This document shows, one piece after another, positions 1 to 11,262 of a stretch of DNA of 64,000 nt. The position numbers were made by a program, and so were the translations under genes. Source of the stretch: Neoarius graeffei. Taxonomy: Eukaryota; Chordata; Actinopteri; Siluriformes; Ariidae. The number at the start of each line of letters is the position of its first letter. Position 1 is the first letter of the stretch. The stretch is from the NCBI RefSeq assembly GCF_027579695.1, contig NC_083577.1, positions 40,243,198-40,307,197 on the forward strand, read 5' to 3'. The notes under the pieces are model-generated. The model saw only the letters and a program-made list of their open reading frames with translations, did no database searches and was not told where the DNA came from.

Positions 1-374
1 TCTGAGCAGCATAAGAGAGCACTTTTCAGATTAAAGAAGAAAACATAATGAAGGCTACTGGGTTTTGCTGCAAAATGAAGAAGCAAGTGTGACAGTCAAA
101 GTGCCCAGAAGAACTGTGGCTGGTTCTGTAAGATGCTCAGTAAAACCTACAGCTCATTTCCTTATCAAGCTGCACTCACTGTACCTGAGACTGCTATTTG
201 GTTTTGTTTTGAAGCAAAGGGTCGTCTCACACCTAATACTGACTTTGTTTCATTTATTATGGCTTACTTATAGTATTTTTTAATGTCAAAACATTTAATT
301 TCATTATTTTTTAAGCCATTTATGGTCTACATCATTTCTTTACATGTGCCTAAGACTTTTGCACAGTACTGGAT
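1..374 (+). mobile_element. 3' end fragment of a Tc1/mariner-like element
   Basis: The stretch ends near 372 with a sequence reading cctaagacttttgcacagta, which resembles the terminal repeat of a common fish Tc1/mariner family. The upstream part looks like the decayed 3' coding end of its transposase. The left part of the element lies outside the window, so no transposase motif can be checked. The assignment rests on the terminal motif and overall feel only. Confidence 0.4.
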
Positions 375-847
375 ATAAGAGCCATTTTACCTGGACAAAG
401 AGTAAATCACTTTTTTAGTCAGTGACTGATGTAGTCCTGGATTTCGTCTCATCTAGAGTCACAGCTTGTTTCTCAAACAAGGGATTAAATTTGACATTTA
501 CATTCAGCATTTTTTGTCAAGCAAAGGCATGGATGTGCCACATTAGTGAGAACTTTTGGGCATCATCAGTCAAACAAATGCTCATTCAATAATAATGCCC
601 TTTACTTTTTGAGCACAAACCTTCATCTGTGTCATCTCTGACCCAAAGACTTAACCTTTCTTGAAGTGCTCATAACCTTAAGGGATTTTTATGCCATTTG
701 GTAAATTTCATTGGGAAACTGGTGATTTCTGTGGAGTCAGTGATCCTATAAAACCATACAGGTTACATCAGGTTACCTGATGCTCCCAGGCTGCTTACAA
801 GGTATAAATATGTAAATATAGAAGCTTCCTAGGATGGACAGACCACA
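375..847. other. Intergenic, nothing recognised
   Basis: AT-rich sequence between two transposon ends. No convincing reading frame, RNA gene or repeat was recognised. Confidence 0.5.
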
Positions 848-2461
848 TGCAGTCATGCTTGAAAGTTTGTGAACCCTTGAGAATTTTCTATATTTCTGCA
901 TAAATATGACCTAAAACATCATCAGATTTTCACACAAGTCCTAAAAGTAGATAAAGAGAACCCAGTTAAACAAATGAGACAAAAATATTACACTTGCTCA
1001 TTTATTTATTGAGGAAAATGATCCAATATTACATATCTGTGAGTGGCAAAAATATGTGAACCTCTTGGATTAGCAGTTAATTTGAAGGTGAAATTAGAGT
1101 CAGGTGTTTTCAATCAATGGGATGGCAATCAGGTGTGAGTGGGCACCCTGTTTTATTTAAAGAACAGGGATCTATCAAAGTCTGATCTTCACAACACATG
1201 TTTGTGGAAGTGTATCATGGCACTAACAAAGGAGATTTCTGAGGACCTCAGAAAAAGTGTTGTTGATGCTCATCAGGCTGGAAAAGGTTACAAAACCATC
1301 TCTAAAGAGTTTGAACTTGACCAATCCACAGTCAGACAGATTGTGTACAAATGGAGGGAATTCAAAACCATTGTTACCCTCCCCAGGAGTGGTCGACCAA
1401 CAAAGATCACTCCAAGAGCAAAGCATGTAGTAGTTGGCGAGGTCACAAAGGATCCCAGGGTAACTTCTAAGCAACTGAAGGCCTCTCTCACATTGGCTAA
1501 TGTTAATGTTCATGAGTCCACCAGCAGGAGAACACTGGACAACAATGGTGTGCATGGCAGGGTTGCAAGGAGAAAGCCACTGCTCTCCAAAAAGAACATT
1601 GCTGCTCATCTGCAGTTTGCTAAAGATCACATGGACAAGCCAGAAGGCTATTGGAAAAATGTTTTGTGGATGGATGAGACCAAAATAGAACTTTTTGCTT
1701 TAAATGAGAAGCGTTATGTTTGGAGAAAGGAAAACACTGCATTCCAGCATAAGAACTTTATCCCATCTGTGAAACATGGTGGTAGTAGTATCATGGTTTG
1801 GGCCTGTTTTGCTGCATCTGGGCCAGGACGGCTTGCCATCATTGATGGAACAATGATTTCTGAATTATACCAGCGAATTCTAAAGGAAAATGTCAGGACA
1901 TCTGTCCATGAACTGAATCTCAAGAGAAGGTGGGTCATGCAGCAAGACAATGACCCTAAGCACACAAGTTGTTCTACCAAAGAATGGTTAAAGAAGAATA
2001 AAGTTAATGTTTTGGAATGGCCAAGTCAAAGTCCTGACCTTAATCCAATCGAAATGTTGTGGAAGGACCTGAAGTGAGCAGTTCAGGTGAGGAAACCCAC
2101 CAACATCCCAGAGTTGAAGCTGTTCTGTAAGGAGGAATGGGCTAAAATTCCTCCAAGCCGGTGTGCAGGACTGATCAACAGTTACCGGAAATGTTTAGTT
2201 GCAGTTATTGCTGCACAAGAGGGTCACACCAGATACTGAAAGCAAAGGTTCACATACTTTTGCCACTCACAGATATGTAATATTGGATCATTTTCCTCAA
2301 TATATAAATGACCAAGTATTATATTTTTGTCTCATTTGTTTAACTGGGTTCTCTTTATCTACTTTTAGGACTTGTGTGAAAATCTGATGATGTTTTAGGT
2401 CATATTTATGCAGAAATATAGAAAATTCTAAAGGGTTCACAAACTTTCAAGCACCACTGTA
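848..2461 (+). mobile_element. Tc1 transposon, family A, copy 1
   Basis: About 1.6 kb with inverted terminal repeats of roughly 200 bp. The right end reads gaaccttt-type sequence ending in caccactgta at 2461, and the left end near 848 is a slightly decayed inverse of it (gcagtcatgcttgaaag). Inside each repeat the gtgaac motif recurs about 200 bp inward, giving the IR/DR layout of Sleeping Beauty-like elements. A second member of the family lies at 18460-21670. The element carries one transposase frame, dead through a stop. Confidence 0.9.
1217..2239 (+). pseudogene. Tc1 transposase (family A), one in-frame stop
   Basis: A 340-codon Tc1 transposase, normal length for the family. It has an N-terminal paired-like helix-turn-helix (STVRQIVYKW), a GRPTK AT-hook-like linker, and a DDE catalytic domain with D in WMDETK, D in QQDNDPKH and E in LNPIEMLW. 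An upstream in-frame ATG at 1139 exists, but MALTKE at 1217 matches where copy 2 (18816) and other Tc1 proteins start. The only evident lesion is TGA at 2075-2077, where copy 2 has CGA, a C-to-T change at a CpG. It removes about the last 54 residues. The frame continues open to a normal stop at 2237-2239. The protein would cut and paste the element in the nucleus; this copy probably cannot. Confidence 0.92.
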
Positions 2462-4061
2462 TATGGGAGCCAAATTCCCTTCAGGTATCCCTCTACATTA
2501 CATTCTGAGGAAAATAAGAATGATTTCCCATTAATATATAAGATGTATGCAGTCCAGAATTATTTTCAAACATTGTGGGACTTTAGAAAAGTGCAGTGCT
2601 TTATATACTCGGGTTGAAACAGATGATCATGACAACATTTTGCTTGGTAATATGTTCAGTAGAACTTTTTGTTCACACCATACTTACAACCAGCAACCCC
2701 TGAAGACCAACACTCCAGCCAGGCTCACATTCACACCAGTGATCTACGAGAGTGAATGTTTGCTGCTTGAAAAAGTTACATTCCAGGAAGAGCATAAAAA
2801 ACCAGCCCAGATTCACCAACCCCACAGCTGGAACATCAGGATTTTAAATTATATGCCATAAATTCACATTTCTAAATCACACTTTTAGATATTGCAGGAG
2901 CAGTTATGAAAAACTGTATTGCTTAGTGAAAGTTGTACTAACAATTGCATCTGTCCCTCTTATTTTCTGTCTCTCTCCCCCTTATCTTCATACATGTTTC
3001 TATTTGCAGGATCTTCATTTCTAATTCAGCTTCACCTCATTTTCATGAAATCTAACGACCAGATCCTTCATTTGATTGATCTTCATTCTTCATTGTGATT
3101 TTTTTCTTCATTTGATTTGATTGATTGATCTTCATTTTTATTCCATAAGGCTTTCACTAAATAGTAAATACAATGTAAATCCAACACTTTTATAGGTTAA
3201 TAATGATAAATTTTCTTGCCTGAAGTTGGAAGATGGTTCTATTAGACATGTACTTACTGCCATTAAAATTCAACAAAGGTGATGTCCAAGCATTCTTTTC
3301 CAGCTCATATTCAATCTATGGTCTTAGAAGTTATTAAATTCATATTTATAATTATTCACTTTAATAGCATAGCTTCAGTCTCAGCAAACTGTTTTAAACA
3401 GAGTTATTAGCAGAATTTTATGCTTTTATAGATCCATTTTGCCGTTTTCAATCTTTATAATCCGCAGTCGCACAGGTGGTTTCTATTTTCTCTTGGTTAA
3501 ATCAAGTTATAGCACTTTTAACAATAGACATATTTTTACAGAATTACAGAATTTTAATGACTTTAAACATGAGCTAATTTTATCCCTAATCTATCCCCAA
3601 TGAGCAAGCCTGTGGCAACAGTAGCAAGGAAAAACTCCCTCAGATGAAATGAGGAAGAAACCTCGAGAGGAACCAGACTCAAAAGGGAACCTATCCTCAT
3701 TTGGGTGATAACAGACAATGTGATTAGAACATTTTTAACAGTTTTAACATGAAGTCTGTTTCGTTGATGTTATAACTCTTCATTGATGGAAACGAGTGCA
3801 AAACTGTTCATGACAACTGCAGTCCTAAAGTTACCAAGTCAACTGTAGTCCTCAGCCATAAAAGCATTCTTAATTTGTCCTGACTCTGTAATCAAGAAAG
3901 AACTAATCTTTAAAAAAAAAAAGCCCATCTTAAGATAAGCTGTTTTTAGGAAATTGGAATAGTTTGCTTAATCAAACAGTGTTTAGAGCGAACTTTTCTG
4001 CTCAGTGTACGTATGGCCTTATGAAAAAAATGTTTTAATAAGCTATTTAAACCATATGCAC
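2462..4061. other. Intergenic stretch, no gene recognised
   Basis: AT-rich DNA. The short frame at 2547-2861 has no recognisable motif and is not called. Apart from the repeat at 3590-3730 nothing was recognised. Confidence 0.5.
3590..3730. repeat. Interspersed repeat remnant (aaggaaaaactccct type)
   Basis: Contains the phrases caaggaaaaactccct, gaggaagaaacctcgagagg and accagactcaaaaggg, which recur together in many fish genomes. The parent element is not identified. This is a pattern memory, not a search. Confidence 0.4.
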
Positions 4062-4075
4062 TAATTTAGGTGTAT

Positions 4076-4421
4076 CAAAGTCAAAGTCCTTCCCACGCCT
4101 TACAGTACCTGGTATTCCTAGGCAGTCTCCCACTCAAGTACTAACCAGGCCAACTCTGTATGGTGGCGCATCAGGCGGCGCCGATCTCCGTTTCCATAGC
4201 CCTCGGCCTCTCGTCTATTACATAGCTAGGGTTACAGTGGGGGGCTAGTCCTCTGGTAACCACGAGAGTTTAACTCCCCATGCACATCTGTATTGCAGCG
4301 TGCCTTGCCAGATGGTAGTAGGTACCATTTTTTTGATGGTCTTTGGTATGACCCGACCGTGAACAGAACTCACGATCTCCCGATCGAGAGGCGGACACGC
4401 TACCACTAGGCCACTAGTCGG
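4076..4421 (-). mobile_element. SINE with tRNA-like head and 5S rRNA-like tail
   Basis: Exact 14-bp target duplications (taatttaggtgtat) flank it at 4062-4075 and 4422-4435. Read on the minus strand it starts with a tRNA-like head having an A-box-like ggcctagtggt..gcgtg and a B-box-like gtgagttc. After a body of about 200 bp it ends in sequence resembling the 3' half of 5S rRNA (ggcctggttagtactt, gggagac, ggaataccaggt). The last bases are a short ctttga repeat. A partial relative lies at 39440-39600. It would be transcribed by RNA polymerase III and moved by a LINE in trans. Confidence 0.82.
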
Positions 4422-4712
4422 TAATTTAGGTGTATAGTTTTGTGTAACTAATTTATTAAACTATGCATTTATGCATTTTTATATTGTACTTTTTCATGTT
4501 AAACCATCCACTTGGACTCCACACTAGAAATGCTCTGGGCTTGTCCTGTTGCACTCAGGCAGGGAAAAGCACTGCTGCCTAATGATTGGATGAGACCAGA
4601 TGAAAAAAAATCCCATTTGTGAAGAGGTGGAGACTTTTTGCACTTCACAAATATGACTTTAAGCACATCGATCTACAGATTAATGGCATGCTCACTTCTC
4701 ATCAGATGATTC

Positions 4713-6306
4713 TACAACCCCGATTCCAAAAACGTTGGGACAAAGTACAAATTGTAAATAAAAACGGAACGCAATGATGTGGAAGTTTCAAAATTCCATA
4801 TTTTATTCAGAATAGAACATAGATGACATATCAAATGTTTAAACTGAGAAAATGTATCATTTAAAGAGAAAAATTAGGTGATTTTAAATTTTATGACAAC
4901 AACACATCTCAAAAAAGTTGGGACAAGGCCATGTTTACCACTGTGAGACATCCCCTTTTCTCTTTACAACAGTCTGTAAACGTCTGGGGACTGAGGAGAC
5001 AAGTTGCTCAAGTTTAGGGATAGGAATGTTAACCCATTCTTGTCTAATATAGGATTCTAGTTGCTCAACTGTCTTAGGTCTTTTTTGTCGTATCTTCCGT
5101 TTTATGATGCGCCAAATGTTTTCTATGGGTGAAAGATCTGGACTGCAGGCTGGCCAGTTCAGTACCCGGACCCTTCTTCTACGCAGCCATGATGCTGTAA
5201 TTGATGCAGTATGTGGTTTGGCATTGTCATGTTGGAAAATGCAAGGTCTTCCCTGAAAGAGATGTCGTCTGGATGGGTGCATATGTTGCTCTAGAACCTG
5301 GATATACCTTTCAGCATTGATGGTGTCTTTCCAGATGTGTAAGCTGCCCATGCCACACGCACTAATGCAACCCCATACCATCAGAGATGCAGGCTTCTGA
5401 ACTGAGCGCTGATGATAACTTGGGTCGTCCTTCTCCTCTTTAGTCCGAATGACACGGCATCCCTGATTTCCATAAAGAACTTCAAATTTTGATTCGTCTG
5501 ACCACAGAACAGTTTTTCACTTTGCCACAGTCCATTTTAAATGAGCCTTGGCCCAGAGAAGATGTCTGTGCTTCTGGATCATGTTTAGATACGGTTTCTT
5601 CTTTGAACTATAGAGTTTTAGCTGGCAACGGCGGATGGCACGGTGAATTGTGTTCATAGATAATGTTCTCTGGAAATATTCCTGAGCCCATTTTGTGATT
5701 TCCAATACAGAAGCATGCTTGTATGTGATGCAGTGCCGTCTAAGAGCCCGAAGATCACGGGCACCCAGTATGGTTTTCCGGCCTTGACCCTTAGATTCTC
5801 TGAATCTTTTGATGATATTATGCACTGTAGATGATGATGATATGTTCAAACTCTTTGCAATTTTACACTGTCGAACTCCTTTCTGATATTGCTCCACTAT
5901 TTGTCGGCACAGAATTAGGGGGATTGGTGATCCTCTTCCCATCTTTACTTCTGAGAGCCGCTGCCACTCCAAGATGCTCTTTTTATACCCAGTCATGTTA
6001 ATGACCTATTGCCAATTGACCTAATGAGTTGCAATTTGCTCCTCCAGCTGTTCCTTTTTTGTACCTTTAACTTTTCCAGCCTCTTATTGCCCCTGTCCCA
6101 ACTTTTTTGAGATGTGTTGCTGTCATGAAATTTCAAATGAGCCAATATTTGGCATGAAATTTCAAAATGTCTCACTTTCGACATTTGATATGTTGTCTAT
6201 GTTCTATTGTGAATACAATATCAGTTTTTGAGATTTGTAAATTATTGCATTCCATTTTTATTTACAATTTGTACTTTGTCCCAACTTTTTTGGAATTGGG
6301 GTTGTA
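4713..6306 (-). mobile_element. Tc1 transposon, family B, copy 1
   Basis: Flanked by TA with the terminal motif tacaaccccgattcc at 4713 and its inverse ending at 6306. The inverted repeats are about 210 bp, and the motif aaaaaagttgggaca occurs at the outer and inner end of each, an IR/DR arrangement. Three other copies lie at 19392, 22892 and 31694. This one is slightly short because of a small coding deletion. Confidence 0.93.
4935..5996 (-). pseudogene. Tc1 transposase (family B), stop and small deletion
   Basis: Family B transposase, 358 codons in the intact copies and 353 here. The catalytic residues are visible: D in WSDESK, D in QHDNAKPH and E in SPIENIW. Compared with the intact copies it lacks six residues (GRISVR) after FRES, has one extra serine in NISSS, and has TGA in place of the tryptophan codon after TVAK near 5516. 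The same frame continues through the stop to 4935, so the only gene-breaking lesion is that stop. The start at 5996 (MTGYKK) is shared by all copies. Confidence 0.92.
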
Positions 6307-6698
6307 TATATTATTCCTAAAGTAAGATGTATTAGGTTTTCTATATTTAGTCAGCAGTCAGTGCTCCTAAAGTTACCAGTCTGCTCTAAAAGCTAGATAT
6401 TGAACCTGTAACAAAAGTCCTACAGTTGTGTTACTTAACAAGGATCTGTATGAGATGAGATAAATGGCAAGCTTAACCCACATAAAACACATTGAATAAT
6501 AACAATAATATGCTCTAGGGAGTAGTTTGATACTAAACAAAAGCCAACCACTTGGAAAAAAGCAAAAAGTACAGATGCTGTGAATATGAAACACCTTTTA
6601 GCAGTGGCAAAAGATTTAAAGATTTTATAGACAGATTCATAAACATGATTTTAAAAGTTTAACTAATCCTGTCTGCAGGATTTGGGGCAATTCATTTT
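6307..6698. other. Intergenic, nothing recognised
   Basis: AT-rich sequence between a Tc1 end and a SINE. No feature seen. Confidence 0.5.
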
Positions 6699-6717
6699 GA
6701 GCTTTGTATTTACAGAG

Positions 6718-7060
6718 CTCTGCCTTACAGCAAGAAAGTTCTGGGTTCGAACCTCACGGCCCATGGATGCCTTTCTGTGTGGAGTTTGCATGTTCTCCCC
6801 GTGTCTGCGTGGGTTTCCTCTGGGTGCTCCAGTTTCCCCTACAGTCAAAAGACATGCAGTTTAGGTAAAATACCCAGCCACTGGGGTTGCACAAGCCAGT
6901 GTATACTTAGTGCCAGTTCCAAGCCTAGCTAAAGTGGGGAGGATTGCATCAGGAAAGGTGTAAAAACCTATGCCAAATCAAATATGCAGATCATGATAAT
7001 CTGCTGTGGTGAACCCTAACGGGAGCAGCTGAAAGAAGAAGAAAAAGAAGAACATTTACA
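6718..7060 (+). mobile_element. DANA/Mermaid-like SINE, head-truncated
   Basis: Contains the hallmark phrases of fish tRNA-derived SINEs: cagcaagaaagttctgggttcgaac (B box), tctgtgtggagtttgcatgt and a variant of tttcccacagtccaaagac. The 3' end runs through ctgctgtggtgaaccctaac to a gaagaagaa tail. Imperfect duplications of gagctttgtatttacagag flank it at 6699-6717 and 7061-7081. The A-box part of the head is missing. Confidence 0.85.
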
Positions 7061-7081
7061 GAGCTTTGTATATTTACAGAG

Positions 7082-7807
7082 GATCAATAAAAAGAAAAAA
7101 TGCATTCATAATATAAAATTTAAAATAATTACCAACTTTGAATGCAAAATTATGCTTTTGTCAGCCTCAAGTTATGAATTATTCAATAATTAAATAGGTA
7201 TTAATAAATACCTGCCAATAAATACATGGCAATAAATATCTTCTAATTACTATTAGCCTTATGTGCATGTTCTGCCAAATAACATGTTATAAACTACAGA
7301 ACAAAAAATGTTTAAAATGATTCATTATGGTCAGCAATTGCTATGGACTAGTGTCCCACTGAAGGTATTTTCTCAAATTGAACCCATGCTCCACCACTTA
7401 AGTTATATTAATGTTTAAATAAAGTAATTTTAAATGCTCTAAAGTTGGAAAATCTAATCAAAGGATACATTTAAATGCATCAAGAATGACTTATTTTTAA
7501 ATATTTTGGAAATTGAGTAATTACTTTATTTTACTTGAACAAACCAGATCTATTTTATTTGAAATAGGCCCAAATCACTCTAATTAGGTTCTTGTAGCAC
7601 ACAAGATATTTATGTTTTTCAGCAATACAAGTGTTATCTGTGAATCTTTTATCTCTAGGCTTAACAGGTTAACTCTCCAAGTGCAACTGCGTTTACAAAA
7701 GTATTCATTTGGAACCCCATTAGGGTGTGAGAGCAAGCAGTTCATAAGTTCCATGAAAATTTTGGTTTCCTTATTTAATTGCAAATCTGTATAATTTTGT
7801 TTGGCCT

Positions 7808-7809
<2 letters not shown>
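7082..7809. other. AT-rich spacer, nothing recognised
   Basis: No convincing gene or repeat. Short open frames here are random-looking. Confidence 0.45.
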
Positions 7810-7855
<46 letters not shown>

Positions 7856-7856
7856 T
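7810..7856. repeat. (TAA)n microsatellite
   Basis: About 15 uninterrupted TAA units, followed by a small palindrome gccgctagcggc at about 7860. Confidence 0.95.
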
Positions 7857-8395
7857 AAAGCCGCTAGCGGCCTTGACAGGCCCTCGCATGTGTGGTTCCA
7901 CAACCCAGGACATTCCGCCATCCAACAAAACAGTCACATGTCATATATTCATCAAATGTTCAAAGGTGATGTGCATGTTGCAAATGCCATGACTGCTTGA
8001 CGGATGAGAGATAGACAGACAAAGACTGTAAGTGTGTGTGTGTGTGTGTTTCTGTGGTGTGAAAATGTACATTTATATATGTACAAAACTATACGTGTCT
8101 CCTCCTTATCTCTATCTCACGCTGTAATCTTAAGTCATCTTAGCTTTCCTGTGTCTGCAGTGTGTGTATGTACATGTAGAGTTTTCATATGTCTGCAACA
8201 AAATGCACAATGATGGCAGGTCACTAATATATAGATTTAGGCACTGCCTAAAAGTGGAGCTCCCATCTGTTTCTGGGTTGTAGAATTTTCTTATATCCTA
8301 GCCAGTCTCTTTTGTTTTATTTCTTTGCTGGCTAGCACTGGCCACTAGGTGGTGTGTATGACTGGTAATTACTAACACTGGCCACTAGGCGGTGT
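7857..8395. other. Unclassified spacer with short repeats
   Basis: Holds a short TG run near 8031-8050 and a duplicated motif cactggccactaggyggtgtgt (about 8336 and 8376). No gene seen. Confidence 0.4.
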
Positions 8396-8783
8396 GTCTC
8401 ATCTCATCTCATCTCATCTCATTATCTCTAGCCGCTTTATCCTTCTACAGGGTCGCAGGCAAGCTGGAGCCTATCCCAGCTGACTACGGGCGAAAGGCGG
8501 GGTACACCCTGGACAAGTCGCCAGGTCATCACAGGGCTGACACATAGACACAGACAACCATTCACACTCACATTCACACCTACGGTCAATTTAGAGTCAC
8601 CAGTTAACCTAACCTGCATGTCTTTGGACTGTGGGGGAAACCGGAGCACCCGGAGGAAACCCACGCGGACACGGGGAGAACATGCAAACTCCACACAGAA
8701 AGGCCCTCGCCGGCCCCGGGCTCGAACCCAGGACCTTCTTGCTGTGAGGCGACGGCGCTAACCACTACACCACCGTGCCGCCC
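8396..8783 (-). mobile_element. tRNA-derived SINE (Mermaid-like), full length
   Basis: Minus-strand copy. The head near 8783 reads gcggcacggtggtgtagtgg (A box), followed by a ggctcgagc-type B box, the shared SINE core and a 3' end that runs into catct repeats at 8396-8420. The same subfamily appears at 11657, 28039, 34557 and 39640. Confidence 0.9.
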
Positions 8784-8836
8784 CCATCACAATCATAATA
8801 CACAATATTTTGTAACGTGTCAGATCAGTCAGTTAA

Positions 8837-10304
8837 AGGACATGGGACATGAAACATAAATGCACGCTATATCAGTTTCTTTCCATTAAAAATATGAAAT
8901 AATTGAATCAACAAATACAAAATGATCTATTAAATTCAGCAAAATCATTATATTCGTGATGATTATATGGCATTTCTGTTCGAGCTCCGATATGCATATT
9001 TTACAACCAGAAGAGCCGCTGTCACGTGATCATACATCACAAAAACTTTCGGGTACAGCACAAGCGGGTAGATGAATATGGAGAAGTGTGAATCGTGATG
9101 ATGACGAATGCGACAAAATAGTTTTTGTGTCTTGGATGACAAGAAAATTGTTTTGTTTTTAGAGTGTTTAACGTACATTGAACATCATGGTGTATTGCGA
9201 CTTCCCAGTCAGTCAGACGCGCTGTTACTCCTGTTAGCAATGTAGCTAGGCTCAGTATGGCCAATGGTATTTTTTGGGGCTGTAGTTAGATGCGACCAAA
9301 CTCTTCCACGTTTTTCCTGTTTACATAGGTTTATATGACCAGTGACATGAAACAAAGTTCAGTTACACAAATTGAAACGTGGTGATTTTCTATGCTATGG
9401 AAAGTCCGCACTATAATGACAGGCGTACTAACACCTTCTGCGCGCTTCGACAGCGCATTGATACCTTCACTCGGAGTTGTACCATTATTTTTTAGACAGG
9501 GCAGACGGACCAGGGCATTCGCCCGCCTGGCCGTGCCCGACGAGGAGCGCTCTCGGCCGGCTTGGGAGGCAGACGGCAGCCCCTCCTGGAAGTGTGGTTT
9601 TACCATGGGCCTCATGCGGTAAGGATTAGTATTATAATTTTGGGTGTATCAATTATTGATTATCATAATTCTGACTCGTTTCGCCATTTTGAATGTTTTC
9701 ATCTCAGACTCTGGAAGCATTGTATCTCAATCAATCTCGAAAAATATCAGCAAAAAAAAAACTAGCTTGCAATGGACTTTAGCTAGATCTATGATGAACT
9801 CTCAATGTATGATACAAAAATAATACTTCTTTCAACAGATCATTAGCCTTTGAGCAGAATTGTTTTTAACTTACCAGGATGTGTTATCGAGCCGACCGCT
9901 TTCAGTTTCATGGGGATTGAATGAACTCTCACTCTCAGAATCATCTGACCCGTCAGAGTAAAGACAAGATCTATGTTCATGTGAATTTCCAGCTATCAGT
10001 TCGAATTGATAGGGTCTAATTTCACATCTCTGTGAAACATCGGGAATGTCACTGTTGATGGTGTCCATTTCGGTAACCTGTTTACATTAGATACCCAAGC
10101 GCTGGCTTCTTGAAAAGTTTTTGTGACGTCACGGGTCACGTGACCGCTTAGCTAATTAATGAATCATTGTTTTACGCTGATGTATAAAAAAGTTGAATAA
10201 TGTGATGATTTTCACATTTTTGACGCCCTGCAGTGATTTAGATGGCATTTCTTATGTCCTTTATACATAATTATACCCAGAAAAAAATCCATGTCCCATG
10301 TCCT
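8837..10304. mobile_element. TTAA-flanked Kolobok-like element, copy 1
   Basis: Bounded by TTAA at 8833-8836 and 10305-10308. The ends are inverted repeats reading AGGACATGGGACATG and its inverse. A second, independently inserted copy in the opposite orientation is at 40788-42437. TTAA targets are typical of piggyBac and Kolobok. The THAP-domain remnant in copy 2 favours Kolobok. In this copy the matching position begins atggtgtattgc near 9188 but is decayed. Internal sequence near 9270-9620 differs from copy 2. Confidence 0.75.
9875..10068 (-). CDS. 65-codon exon-like frame inside Kolobok-like element
   Basis: Open from ATG (MDTI) to a strong splice donor (ctg|gtaagtt) just after DNTS. The predicted peptide is acidic, with a serine/aspartate patch (GSDDSESESS) and a RPYQFE motif. 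The second element copy encodes almost the same peptide with three or four substitutions. No family is firmly recognised. RPYQFE resembles short motifs in P2X7-like zinc-binding proteins that spread with mobile DNA, but that is a loose memory. It is probably the first coding exon of a second gene of this element. Confidence 0.4.
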
Positions 10305-10308
10305 TTAA

Positions 10309-11262
10309 GGCATTGCCAATTTCTGGCACATTTCCTGCTTGGCCAAGTGGTGGCGCTATAACAGGCAGGCCCATTGGGCGTCAGGTTATCATAACAATCA
10401 TAATATCTATTGAAGTAAGAAGTGTCTGACCATACAGTCAATGCACTGTGGCTTTCTGACACGTTTCCTGTTTATGTGGCAAGATATTAAAATCATAAGG
10501 CCATTTCAACATATTACAAGATATCAAAAATCCCTTCGCAATTTAATATCAGCGACATCTTGGCATCACGTATAACAAATTTCACATGAATCTCATGAAC
10601 TGTCTAGGAGGAGCATGTTAAAATTCATCATGTGTCAAAACACACATATTCAAAACCCTATTCTTTCCTTGGCCAGTTGGTGGTGCTATACCAGACAGGC
10701 CCATAACGGCTCAAGAGTATCAGAATCAGAATCATATTACAAGATATCAAGTTCAACATTCAGCAATATCTTGGCATATTATATGTTATAATATTTCAAC
10801 ATATTACAACATATCAAAAATCCCTTCACAATTCAACTTCAGCAATATCTTGGCATCATGTTTGCCAAGTTTGACATGAATTTGATGAACCATCTAGGAG
10901 GAGTACGTTAAAAATGACCAAGTGTAATTTCACTCCAAATGGCCTTATGGCATCATCATTCCAAAGTTCTACCCATTCATTTCAATGGGAAATGGAAAAA
11001 GGGGAGCTATGAAGTCCCTGGGCCATGCCCGGGGCCAAAAGTCTGTGACTGAGTAGCAGTGAAAATGACTGATGTGTGGATCAAATTTCATGAGTTTGCG
11101 TGCATGGGAAATGCCTCAAATAAGGCCAAACGCGGCAGAAAAATAATAATAAGAAGAATCCTTCGAAAAAACAATAGGGTCTTGCACCGAACGGTGCTCA
11201 ACCCTATTGTTTTCCGTCGAAGAATAATAGGGTCTTCGCACCGAATGGTGCTCAGGCCCTAA
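10309..11262. repeat. Unclassified interspersed repeat with internal duplication
   Basis: Phrases such as ggccaagtggtggcgctata, atatcaaaaatcccttc and ctaggaggag each occur twice about 290-330 bp apart, so the body holds a diverged tandem duplication. The right end has two hairpin-forming copies of gcaccgaaNggtgctc inside aatagggtct, near 11175 and 11238. No coding capacity. Similar sequence is common in fish genomes; the class is unknown to me. Confidence 0.5.

Noticed and set aside
1223-1630. Antisense frames across the Tc1 transposases
   Set aside because: They mirror the real transposase codons and show no independent protein features.
2547-2861. A small gene of 104 codons
   Set aside because: No recognisable motif, splice pattern or neighbour to support it.
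4093-4150. A 5S rRNA gene
   Set aside because: Only the 3' half resembles 5S, it is diverged, and it lies within a SINE bounded by target duplications.
4340-4421. A tRNA gene
   Set aside because: Polymerase III box-like motifs are present but the sequence is a SINE head and cannot form a clean tRNA cloverleaf; the same applies to other SINE heads in the window.
7810-7856. A CRISPR array or regulatory repeat
   Set aside because: It is a simple trinucleotide microsatellite; no spacer-repeat structure exists anywhere in the window.
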